This document shows, piece after piece, positions 25,067-32,430 of a stretch of DNA of 41,186 nucleotides. Source of the stretch: Planctomycetota bacterium (lineage in GTDB: Bacteria; Planctomycetota; UBA1135; UBA2386). Each line of letters begins with the position of its first letter. Position 1 is the stretch's first letter. The stretch covers positions 66,464 to 107,649 of the forward strand of contig JACRLW010000107.1 of NCBI GenBank assembly GCA_016235155.1, in the 5' to 3' direction. Position numbers and translations under genes: made by a program. Below the pieces are notes generated by a model. The model ran no database searches, was not told the DNA's origin, and saw only the letters and a program-made list of their open reading frames with translations.

Positions 25067-26458
25067 ATGCGAGCGCGCACGGGTTTGCTGATCGCCGGGC
25101 CGGTCCTCGCGATCGCGGTCGCGGTGCTCTGCGCGTGGAACGGACTCGCGACGCCGGCCGCATGGACCGCGGCGGTCGCGGTGCTCTGCGCATGGTGGTG
25201 GGTCACCGAGGCGATCCCGCTGCCCGCGACCTCGCTGCTTCCCTTCGTGCTGTTGCCGGCGGGCGGCGTCCTCGACGCGAGAGTCGTCGCGCGCGATCTC
25301 GGCGATCCGCTGATCCTGCTGATGCTCGGGGGCTTCCTGCTCGGCAAGGGCGTCGAGCGCAGCGGCGCTCATCGACGCATCGCCGTCACGATGGTCCGTG
25401 CCTTCGGTCGCTTCGGCCGGCGCGGACTCGTGCTCGGCTTCATGGTGGCGACCGCGTTCTGTTCGATGTGGATGTCGAACAGCGCGACCGCGCTGATGAT
25501 GCTGCCCGTCGTCCTCGCGGTGCTCGATCACGAGAAGGGCGACGATCTCGCGGTGCCGCTGCTGCTCGGCGTCGCCTATGCCGCGAGCATCGGCGGCGTC
25601 GGCACGCCGGTCGGGACGCCGCCGAACCCGATCTGCCTGCGCGCCTACCGCGACGCGACCGGCGAGACGATCGGCTTCCTGCGGTGGATGAGCTTCGGCG
25701 TGCCGCTGATGCTGCTCCTGCTGCCCTGCGCGTGGTGGATCGTCGTGCGAAAGGTCGTCCCCGGGCCTGCCGCCCAAGTATCGCCGGCCGGCGCGTGGCA
25801 GCGGGCCGAGCGCCGCATGCTCGTCGTGTTCGGCCTGACCGTCCTCGCCTGGCTGACGCGCAAGCTCCCGTTCGCCGGGGGCGGTTGGAGCGCGTGGCTC
25901 GGCGTCGAAGGCGTGGGCGACGAGACCGTCGCGCTCGCGGCGGCGGTCGTGGTGCTCGCGCTGCCGCACGGCGATCGGCCGGGTGAGCGACTCCTCGACT
26001 GGAAGAGCGCGGCGTCGATCCCCTGGGACATCCTCCTGCTGTTCGCAGGCGGCATCGCGATCGGCTCGGCCTTCGACGCCTCGGGCCTCTCGAAGAGCCT
26101 CGGCGACCATCTCGTTGCGCTCCGCGACCTGCCGCTGTGGCTCCTGATCGCGATCATCGCGGCGACGGTCACGCTCCTGTCCGAGCTCGCGAGCAACACC
26201 GCGATCGCCAATCTGCTGATGCCGGTGCTCGCGGCGGCGGCGACCGAGACCGGGATCGACCCGCTCGTGCTGTTGGTGCCCGCGACCCTCGCCGCGAGTT
26301 CGGGCTTCATGCTCCCGATCGCGACGCCGCCGAACGCGATCGTCTACGGCTCGGGACGCGTCCCCGTCCGCTCGATGCTGCGCGCCGGATTCGCGCTCGA
26401 CGTCGCGGGGGTGGTCGCGATCACCGTCGTCGCGCGGTTCGTGCTGATCCCGGCCTGA
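25067..26458 (+). CDS. DASS/SLC13-family sodium:anion (dicarboxylate/sulfate) symporter
   Basis: This 463-residue protein has about 11-12 membrane helices. The family's twin substrate/sodium motifs are present: MSNSATALMMLPV in the first half (near residue 138) and LASNTAIANLLMPV in the second (near 380), with the SNT/SNS loops that bind Na+ and carboxylate. Also typical are WWVTEAIPLPATSLLPF and GGVGTPVGTPPNPI, and the end LPIATPPNAIVYGSG. It should import di- or tricarboxylates or sulfate with sodium; the sequence does not settle the substrate. It follows a propeller lipoprotein by 19 nt but has a promoter box right at its start. A perfect 19-bp palindrome lies 28 nt after its stop. Confidence 0.92.
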   Translation: MRARTGLLIAGPVLAIAVAVLCAWNGLATPAAWTAAVAVLCAWWWVTEAIPLPATSLLPFVLLPAGGVLDARVVARDLGDPLILLMLGGFLLGKGVERSGAHRRIAVTMVRAFGRFGRRGLVLGFMVATAFCSMWMSNSATALMMLPVVLAVLDHEKGDDLAVPLLLGVAYAASIGGVGTPVGTPPNPICLRAYRDATGETIGFLRWMSFGVPLMLLLLPCAWWIVVRKVVPGPAAQVSPAGAWQRAERRMLVVFGLTVLAWLTRKLPFAGGGWSAWLGVEGVGDETVALAAAVVVLALPHGDRPGERLLDWKSAASIPWDILLLFAGGIAIGSAFDASGLSKSLGDHLVALRDLPLWLLIAIIAATVTLLSELASNTAIANLLMPVLAAAATETGIDPLVLLVPATLAASSGFMLPIATPPNAIVYGSGRVPVRSMLRAGFALDVAGVVAITVVARFVLIPA

Positions 26459-26485
26459 CCACTTGCACGTCGGAGGGCCGCACGC

Positions 26486-26504
26486 CCCTGTCACGGTGAC
26501 AGGG
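26486..26504. promoter_or_regulatory. Perfect 19-bp palindrome between the transporter and hsp20 genes
   Basis: CCCTGTCAC-G-GTGACAGGG is a perfect 9-bp inverted repeat around a single base, 28 nt after the transporter stop and 131 nt before the hsp20 ATG. The near-zero centre suits a dimeric regulator's operator better than a classic terminator, and no T-run follows. It may regulate hsp20. Confidence 0.5.
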
Positions 26505-26622
26505 CGCTCGCGCGAGGCGTGCGCGCCGCGCGCGCCGCAAGGCCCGGCAGCAGCGAGGCTTGCCTCCCCGCGATCGAACGCGGTACGTGCCTTGCCTGCC
26601 GCGCGGCCGACCCACCAGAACC

Positions 26623-26627
26623 AGGAG
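26623..26627 (+). promoter_or_regulatory. Shine-Dalgarno sequence of hsp20
   Basis: AGGAG with 8-nt spacing to ATG 26636. It is notable because a recognisable Shine-Dalgarno is nearly absent elsewhere in the window; this gene likely has a long leader. Confidence 0.55.
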
Positions 26628-26635
26628 CATCGAAC

Positions 26636-27079
26636 ATGAACGACGCCACCCAGACCATCACGCGACGCCGTCCCCTGCGCAGCTTCCTCGACGAGATGTT
26701 CGAGGATGTCTTCGCGCCGCTGGTCGCCGGCAGCCCCGCCGCCCGCAGCGGGCTCCCGGCGATGAACGTCGCCGAGACCAGCGAGGCCTTCCGCCTCGCC
26801 TTCGAGTTCCCGGGCATCGAGGAGAAGGACATCCAGGTGCAGGTCGACGGCACCCAGCTCGTCGTGAGCGCCGAGCGGAAGTTCGAGAACGAGAAGGTCG
26901 AGGGCGCGGACTACCACCGCGTCGAACACCGCTACGGCAGCTTCGCGCGGAGCGTGGGCATGCCGAAGGACGTGCGCACCGACGCGATCACCGCCACCTT
27001 CAAGAACGGCGTGCTGACCGTCGTCGTCCCGAAGGCCGAGCCGACCCGGGCGCGGAAGATCGAGATCAAGACGACCTGA
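26636..27079 (+). CDS. Small heat-shock protein, Hsp20 family
   Basis: This 147-residue ATP-independent chaperone has a short Arg-rich N-terminus with FLDEMFEDVF, then the alpha-crystallin domain (about 40-140): MNVAETSEAFRLAFEFPGIEEKDIQV, VVSAERKFENE, YHRVEHRYGSFARSV (usual RxYGxFxRxx strand) and TATFKNGVLTVVVPK. The C-terminal IEI (ARKIEIK) is the IxI anchor used to form oligomers. ATG 26636 has a good AGGAG ribosome-binding site and a long (177 nt) upstream region, in contrast to the start-proximal promoters of neighbouring genes. A perfect palindrome in that region may be a control site. No CIRCE element was seen. Confidence 0.95.
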   Translation: MNDATQTITRRRPLRSFLDEMFEDVFAPLVAGSPAARSGLPAMNVAETSEAFRLAFEFPGIEEKDIQVQVDGTQLVVSAERKFENEKVEGADYHRVEHRYGSFARSVGMPKDVRTDAITATFKNGVLTVVVPKAEPTRARKIEIKTT

Positions 27080-27139
27080 CGCCCCGCGCACCGATCGGCG
27101 GGCCGGAATCGCAGGCCGCTCTCGCGTGCCAGGTCCAGG

Positions 27140-27145
27140 TATCCT
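27140..27145 (+). promoter_or_regulatory. Start-proximal -10 box (TATCCT) of the GT2 gene
   Basis: TATCCTGCGCCC lies 10 nt before ATG 27156. It fits the TANNNT-GCGCCC pattern and would drive the GT2-DUF2304-dehydrogenase unit as a leaderless message. Confidence 0.5.
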
Positions 27146-27155
27146 GCGCCCCCCG

Positions 27156-27920
27156 ATGTCCGGCCCCAGGGATCTCATCCAGTCCGTCGTCGTGATCGTG
27201 CCCGCCCGCAACGAAGCGGATCGGATCGGCGCCGTGCTGGATGCCGTCCGCCGCGCGGCGCCGGCCGCGCGGATCGCGGTGATCGACGACGGCAGCGAGG
27301 ACGACACCGGCGCGGTCGCGCGCGCGCACGGCGCACAGGTCCTCCGCCACCCCTTCACCCTCGGCTATGGCGCGGCGCTCCAGACCGGCTACCACTGGGC
27401 GCTCCGGCAGCGCTTCACGCGACTCGTGCAACTCGACGCCGACGGCCAACACGACCCGGCCTCGATCCCGTCGCTCCTCGCGGCGCTCGACGCCGGCGCG
27501 CAGCTCGTGCTCGGCTCGCGCTACCTCGATCCCGCGACCACGCCGCGCACGTCGTTCGCACGCCGCATGGGCTCGCGCTTCTTCGCGTTCGTCGTCTCGC
27601 GTTGGACCGGCACGCGCATCACCGACCCGACGTCCGGCTACCAGGCGATGGACCGGCGCGTCGTCGAACGGCTCGCGCTCGACGACTTCCCCGAGGACTT
27701 CCCCGACTCCGACGTCCTGATCGCGCTCGCGCGCGAGGGCGTCCGGTTCGCGGAGGTGCCGGTGCAGATGCGCGAGCGGCTCGGCGGCGTGAGCATGCAC
27801 CGCGGCGGACGCATCGCGTACTACGCCTACAAGATGGCGCTGACCCTGAGCCTCCTCCCCGTGCGACGCTCGTCGCCGTTCCGCGCGGGACGTGAACTCG
27901 CGCGCGCGGGAGCGGATTGA
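27156..27920 (+). CDS. Family 2 glycosyltransferase (dolichol/polyprenyl-phosphate mannosyltransferase-like)
   Basis: This 254-residue enzyme has the GT-A fold: VVVIVPARNEADRI at the N-terminus, VIDDGSEDDT, QLDADGQHDP (the DxD-type metal site) and later DPTSGYQAMDRRVV, the characteristic end region of DPM1/GtrB-like transferases. It transfers a sugar from a nucleotide sugar to a polyprenyl phosphate. There are no strong membrane helices; the hydrophobic end segment (MALTLSLLP) is short. I chose ATG 27156 over an upstream TTG-type frame because a TATCCT box sits 10 nt before it. Its stop overlaps the next start (TGATG). Pairing with a DUF2304 membrane protein is a known arrangement, and suggests a membrane-linked glycosylation step. 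Confidence 0.93.
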   Translation: MSGPRDLIQSVVVIVPARNEADRIGAVLDAVRRAAPAARIAVIDDGSEDDTGAVARAHGAQVLRHPFTLGYGAALQTGYHWALRQRFTRLVQLDADGQHDPASIPSLLAALDAGAQLVLGSRYLDPATTPRTSFARRMGSRFFAFVVSRWTGTRITDPTSGYQAMDRRVVERLALDDFPEDFPDSDVLIALAREGVRFAEVPVQMRERLGGVSMHRGGRIAYYAYKMALTLSLLPVRRSSPFRAGRELARAGAD

Positions 27921-28408
27921 TGCCGTCGTTCGGACCCATCCTCCAGGAGCTGCAGGGTCCCGCCCTGCGAGAGGCCGTCGACGGCCTGCCGGGTCACCAG
28001 AAGACCGTCGCGATCGTGCTCTCGATCGCGATGTTCCTCGTCGTCGTCGAGCTGGTCCGCAAGCGCAAGCTCCGCGAGGAGTACTCGCTGGTGTGGATGC
28101 TCACCGCGTTCGCGCTGCTCGTGCTCGCGATCCAGCACCGCCTGCTCAACGTCGTGCGCGATCTCGTCGGCGCGGTCGAATCGACCTCGGCCCTGTTCTT
28201 CGGCGCGCTCGTCTTCCTGATGCTGCTGTCGCTGCAGTTCTCGGTGCGCCTGTCGAAGCTGACCTTCCGCAACCGCACGCTGAGCCAACGCGTCGCGCTG
28301 CTCGAGGACGAGATCGACAACCTGCGCGCCGGCCGGGGCGGTTCCGATCGGGCTGCGTCTGATCGGGCAGCGGCCGAACCGCGCGACGGCGACGCCGGCG
28401 CGGCCTGA
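27920..28408 (+). CDS. DUF2304 membrane protein
   Basis: This 162-residue membrane protein fits DUF2304 (PF10066). It has three hydrophobic helices: about 32-44 (VAIVLSIAMFLVVVEL), 55-73 (LVWMLTAFALLVLAIQH) and 90-108 (SALFFGALVFLMLLSLQFSV). Between the first two lies the family segment RKRKLREEYSLVWML, then FRNRTLSQRVALLEDEIDNLR as a terminal coiled coil and a low-complexity tail. The function is unknown. Members are usually next to a GT2 gene of the kind seen just upstream, so it probably acts as the membrane partner of that transferase. Both ends overlap their neighbours by TGATG, giving tight translational coupling. Confidence 0.88.
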   Translation: MPSFGPILQELQGPALREAVDGLPGHQKTVAIVLSIAMFLVVVELVRKRKLREEYSLVWMLTAFALLVLAIQHRLLNVVRDLVGAVESTSALFFGALVFLMLLSLQFSVRLSKLTFRNRTLSQRVALLEDEIDNLRAGRGGSDRAASDRAAAEPRDGDAGAA

Positions 28409-29942
28409 TGACGATTCCCTCCCCGATGGACCACGACTTCCTCTCTTCGCTCGGCATCGCGGCCGAGAACTCCGGCGCATTCTGCGGCGAGTGGCTCGCC
28501 ACGCGCGGCGAGCCGCTCGTCGCGACGAACCCCTCGACCGGTCGTCCGATCGGCGCCGTCCGCGACGCCTCGCGCGCCGACTACGAGCGTGTGGTCGCAG
28601 CCGCGCACGCGGCGTGGCTGCGCTGGCGTGAGGTGCCTGCTCCGGTGCGCGGCGAGTACGTCCGTCGCATCGGCCTCGCGCTCCGCGAGCGCAAGCAAGA
28701 GCTCGGCAAGCTCGTCACTCTCGAGTGCGGGAAGATCGCGCAGGAGGGTCTCGGCGAGATCCAGGAGTGCATCGACATCGCTGCCTGTCGCGCCAGCTCT
28801 ACGGACTGACGATCGCGTCCGAGCGACCGATGCACCACATGCGGGAGACCTGGCACCCGCTCGGCACCGTCGGCGTGATCACCGCGTTCAACTTCCCCGC
28901 GGCGGTCTGGGCGTGGAACGCGATGTTGTCGCTCGTCTGCGGCAACGCCCAGGTCTGGAAGCCGTCGCGCAAGACTCCGCTCACCGCGATCGCGATGACG
29001 CGGGTCTGCGCCGAAGTGCTCGAGAACGACGGCTTCGGCGCCCTGCTCGGTTTGTGCATCGGCACCGACGACCAGGTCGGCTCCGCGATGCTCGACGACC
29101 ACCGCATCCCGTTGATCAGCGCGACCGGCTCCGTGCGCATGGGCCGCATCGTCGCGGAGCGCGTCGGCAAGCGCCTCGGTCGCAGCCTGCTCGAACTCGG
29201 CGGCAACAACGCGATCGTCGTCCTCGACGACGCCGACCTCTCGCTCGCCGTGCGCGCGATCGTCTTCGGCGCGGTCGGCACCGCCGGCCAGCGCTGCACG
29301 ACGACGCGCCGCGTGCTCGCGCAGCGCGGCGTGATCGACGAGTTGCAGCGCCGCTTGCTCGAGGCCTACCGCACGGTGCGCATCGGCGACCCCTTGGATC
29401 AGAAGACCTTGATGGGCCCATTGATCGACGAGCAAGCCGTCGTCTCCTTCCTGCGCGCGATCGACGCGGCGAAGGCGCAGGGCGGCGAGATCGTCCAGGG
29501 CGGCGCGCGCCACGTCGCGCAAGGCCCGCTCGCCGGCGGCCACTACGTGCAGCCGACGATCGTCCGCGCCCGCGCCGACCTGCCGATCGTGAAGGAAGAG
29601 ACCTTCGCGCCGATCCTCTACCTGATCCCGGTCGACGACGTCGAACAGGCGATCCGCATCCAGAACGACGTCCCGCAGGGTCTGAGTTCGGCGATCTTCA
29701 CGATGAACGTCCGCCACGCCGAGCGCTTCGTCTCGGCGATCGGCTCCGACTGCGGCATCGCCAACGTCAACATCGGCACCTCGGGCGCGGAGATCGGCGG
29801 CGCCTTCGGCGGCGAGAAGGAAACCGGCGGCGGCCGCGAGTCCGGCTCCGATTCGTGGAAGGTCTACATGCGGCGTCAGACCAGCACGGTGAACTGGGGC
29901 ACGGCGTTGCCCCTGGCGCAGGGGATCAAGTTCGGGGAGTGA
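28408..29942 (+). pseudogene. ALDH7-type aldehyde dehydrogenase, disrupted by a 13-nt gap
   Basis: This is an NAD-dependent dehydrogenase of the antiquitin/ALDH7 branch, which oxidises alpha-aminoadipic semialdehyde (piperideine-6-carboxylate) in lysine breakdown. The first part (from ATG 28408 or 28426) is normal through LGEIQECIDIA, and the +1 frame resumes at LSRQLYGLTIASERP. Homologues have roughly A-D-F-A-V-G between them; here codons fit a loss of 13 nt (GCTG|CCTG at 28780-28787). The rest is well conserved: AFNFPAAVWAWN, ELGGNNAIVV (catalytic Glu), GTAGQRCTTTRR (nucleophilic Cys), KEETFAPILY and GAFGGEKETGGGRESGSD. The start overlaps the DUF2304 stop (TGATG). Because the gap is not a homopolymer, it may be a true recent lesion, but the rest shows no decay. 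Confidence 0.85.
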
Positions 29943-30038
29943 GGCCCGCCGGAGGTTGTCATAGCCGCCGTTCGCGACGAGACTCCGGCCCTCGCATGGC
30001 ACGATTCGCCCGCGTGCCGGCGAGATGCAGGTCGGTCC

Positions 30039-31166
30039 ATGACCAACGACCACTCCCACTCCACCGACGACGCGCATCGGCACTTGGAGGAGAAACAGCC
30101 GCAGGTTCGTCCCGTCGCGCCGACGAACTCAGAAGGAGGCTCGCCAGCCTCGTCGGCTTCCGCGAAAGCCGACTGCGAGCAGACCTCGCCGTCGATGCCA
30201 AGACCTCCTGGGTCGATCTGGGATGGAGTAACGAAGGGGATCGGCTACCTAGCCTTGCTTGCGCTCGTCACTTTGGGCATCACATTCTCGCTCGATTGGG
30301 CGGCTCCCACTCTCGCTCGTAAGTACAGCATTCCCCGGAACAACACCGAGCTTCGCGGCCGCACCCAGGAGACTCAGCTCCTAAAGCAAGGTCTTGGATC
30401 AGTAGCCCCGCAGGACCCGCGAAGCGATAGCTCCTCGACTTTCGGGGGGCTCTCGCAGGAGACGTCGGACAGTCTCCTTCGCTACCACCGAGAGCAGATC
30501 GCGGCTAACAAGGAGCGTGAGCGACAGGAGCGGCTCGCGGCTTTCAACGTCGCGGCAAAGGCCGACCCGGATTTCGCCGCCAAGGTGCAGCGCTTGGCGC
30601 GCGACACCGGCATCCCGGTAAGCGCCTTCACCGACGAGGAACGCGCTCGCGCGGGGGAGGAGTTTCTCCGTGCGCAGCGGATCCGAGAGTTGGACGCGCA
30701 AGCGCCCAAGCTCCGAGAGTTTCTGCGCGATCTGCCAAGTAAGCAGATGCTCACCGACGACGCCGGCAATCTCAAAACAGTCTCGGGACCGTTCGACTGG
30801 TGGCTCCGAAACCTCCAGTTCGGCGACACAGAGAGTCGCATTGCGCTCCTGGTGGTGCTGTTGACCGCCACCTTTCTGCTGCTGGCGCCTGCAATCCTCT
30901 GCTGGCACGCCGTGCGACACTGGCAGCCGCGATCGAGGGCCGGCTACGCCTGCAGGCTCGCTCTCTGGGGTGTCGCGATCCTTGGGTGGCCCACCATTCC
31001 GGTCCTCTTGAGGGTCGCTGACGGCGACTTCACGCATTCACCGACGGAGGCTCTGCTTTCGGCTCTGGCGACGGGAGCCACTTGGTCAGCCATCCTCGGA
31101 TTCCTCTCGTTCGGTCTGGGTAGCTGGCTGGGCGGGAAGCGATTCGGACCGGCGGTTCACACCTGA
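30039..31166 (+). CDS. Lower-GC membrane protein, probably acquired, with a phage polyvalent-protein-like segment
   Basis: This 375-residue protein has four membrane helices: about 67-88 (GYLALLALVTLGITFSLDW), 268-290 (LLVVLLTATFLLLAPAIL), 303-325 and 338-362, with a large region between the first two. That region (about 150-245) is helical and charged, with DPDFAAKVQRLARDTGIPVSAF, then RIRELDAQAPKLREFLRDLP. This resembles the repeat of 'large polyvalent proteins' of phages (pattern PD-x-AA...RLA..TGIP). The DNA is lower in GC (57% and 62% in two 60-nt samples, against 78% in a neighbouring gene) and uses TCA, CTA, AGT and AGC codons rarely seen nearby. There is no nearby transposase or integrase. 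Function unknown. No promoter box fits the start. Confidence 0.75.
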   Translation: MTNDHSHSTDDAHRHLEEKQPQVRPVAPTNSEGGSPASSASAKADCEQTSPSMPRPPGSIWDGVTKGIGYLALLALVTLGITFSLDWAAPTLARKYSIPRNNTELRGRTQETQLLKQGLGSVAPQDPRSDSSSTFGGLSQETSDSLLRYHREQIAANKERERQERLAAFNVAAKADPDFAAKVQRLARDTGIPVSAFTDEERARAGEEFLRAQRIRELDAQAPKLREFLRDLPSKQMLTDDAGNLKTVSGPFDWWLRNLQFGDTESRIALLVVLLTATFLLLAPAILCWHAVRHWQPRSRAGYACRLALWGVAILGWPTIPVLLRVADGDFTHSPTEALLSALATGATWSAILGFLSFGLGSWLGGKRFGPAVHT

Positions 31167-31236
31167 GCAGGAACGGGTCGCGGCACCAGCCCCGTGCGGT
31201 TGCCGTCAGTGCCGTTGGCCTCGGCATCGCGGCCAT

Positions 31237-31249
31237 GAGGTCAGACCTC
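31237..31249. promoter_or_regulatory. Perfect palindrome upstream of the 31307 gene
   Basis: GAGGTC-A-GACCTC is a perfect 6-bp inverted repeat around one base, 20 nt before a TTGCCT -35-like box. It is a possible operator for the secreted protein gene. Confidence 0.35.
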
Positions 31250-31268
31250 TGCGTGAGCCCGTGGGGAG

Positions 31269-31296
31269 TTGCCTGATCACCGCGACCATCTACCCT
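31269..31296 (+). promoter_or_regulatory. Promoter (TTGCCT-16-TACCCT) of the secreted-protein gene
   Basis: -35-like TTGCCT (31269-31274) and -10-like TACCCT (31291-31296) have a 16-nt spacer; the -10 ends 10 nt before ATG 31307. The box is followed by GGCGCCCCGC, similar to the other start-proximal boxes. Confidence 0.5.
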
Positions 31297-31306
31297 GGCG
31301 CCCCGC

Positions 31307-32347
31307 ATGAAACTCCCCGCAGCCGCGCTCGCGATGCTCGCTCTCGCCAGCGGCGCACTCGCCCAGCTCCCCACCGTCCTCCCCGCGGGCAACGACCTCA
31401 CCTTCGCCGGCAACAACGGCACGGGTGTCGGCTACGCCGCGAACAAGGGCATCTCGCAGAACCTCTACATCGCTCCGTTCGCGCCGCTCTTCATCAGCGC
31501 GGTCGGCTTTCGGCGCACGGCGACGACCACCGACTTCGCCGCGCAGTCGATCGACTTCGAGATCACGCTGTCCAGCACGACGGCGGACCTCACGACGCTG
31601 AGCGCGACCTTCGCGAACAACCTCGGCGCCGACCAGGCGGTCACCTTCCCGCGGACCCTGGTCTCGATCCCCGCCGCGCCCGCGAACCTCAGCCCGAACG
31701 ACTTCGTCGTGATGCCGGGCCAGGCGCCGTGGTTGTTCGGCATCGCCGGTCCGAACCTGCTGGTGCAGTGCAAGTCGTACGGGCCCGGCACCAACGTCAA
31801 CGCCTGGCGCATGGATCGCTGCTTCGAGCGCACGACCGCGGGCGAAGCGATCTCCTGGGGCCGCTCGTGCTCGACCGCGACGATCAACTCCTCGAGCACG
31901 GCGCCGAGCTACCTGCCGGGCAGCACGCTGACCTTCAGCCTCGCCGCGGCGGCGCCGAACCAACTCGCCTTCGCCGCTTTCGGCTTCGATCAGACCAACG
32001 CCGGCGGACTGCCGCTGCCCGCCGACCTGGGACCCTTCGGCATGACGGGCTGCACCCTGCTCGTCTCGCTCGACGCGATGTTCCAGACCATGACCGACGC
32101 CGCCGGCGCCGCGTCGATCCAACTCCCGATCCCGTCCTCGTCGGGTCTCAGCGGCCTGGGCTTCGGCATGCAGTGGATCCACGGCGATCCGAACGCCGGC
32201 AATCCGCTCGGCCTCGTCTCGACGGCCGGCCGCCTCTTCCACGTCGGACCGCTGATCTGCGCCAACCGCTACGTCTACAACCTCAGCAACGAGGCGAGCG
32301 CGACGGGCACGCTGCAGGCGGGCGGTCCGGTCGTGAAGGTCTACTGA
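31307..32347 (+). CDS. Secreted protein with a planctomycete-type C-terminal domain
   Basis: This 346-residue protein has a signal peptide (MLALASGALAQ, cleaved near 19). The middle (about 25-215) is a beta-rich domain of unknown type. The C-terminal part has GLPLPADLGPFGMTGCTLLVSLDA, then TDAAGAASIQLPIPSSSGLSGLGFGMQW and DPNAGNPLGLVSTAGR. I recognise this as a C-terminal module common in secreted proteins of deep-branching, GC-rich planctomycetes (pattern LP-DL-PFG-x-GC, then ASI-LPIP), but cannot cite a family number. It is probably surface-exposed. There is no anchor. The start has the promoter pattern TTGCCT-16-TACCCT, 10 nt away. A hairpin 18 nt after the stop may end transcription. Confidence 0.8.
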   Translation: MKLPAAALAMLALASGALAQLPTVLPAGNDLTFAGNNGTGVGYAANKGISQNLYIAPFAPLFISAVGFRRTATTTDFAAQSIDFEITLSSTTADLTTLSATFANNLGADQAVTFPRTLVSIPAAPANLSPNDFVVMPGQAPWLFGIAGPNLLVQCKSYGPGTNVNAWRMDRCFERTTAGEAISWGRSCSTATINSSSTAPSYLPGSTLTFSLAAAAPNQLAFAAFGFDQTNAGGLPLPADLGPFGMTGCTLLVSLDAMFQTMTDAAGAASIQLPIPSSSGLSGLGFGMQWIHGDPNAGNPLGLVSTAGRLFHVGPLICANRYVYNLSNEASATGTLQAGGPVVKVY

Positions 32348-32364
32348 CGCATCCCTTCCACGAC

Positions 32365-32382
32365 CGCAAGCCGCGGTTTGCG
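32365..32382 (+). terminator. Putative hairpin terminator after the 31307 gene
   Basis: CGCAAGC-CGCG-GTTTGCG forms a 7-bp stem (one G-T pair) with a 4-nt loop, 18 nt after the stop at 32347. No T-run follows, so it is a weak call. Confidence 0.4.
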
Positions 32383-32430
32383 CCGAGTGGAGTCACCCGA
32401 TCACCGCGATCACCGACCGTATCCATCCGC

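Noticed and set aside
24794..27358. An 854-residue reverse-strand open frame
   Set aside because: Runs opposite the DASS, Hsp20 and GT2 genes, which have clear family motifs.
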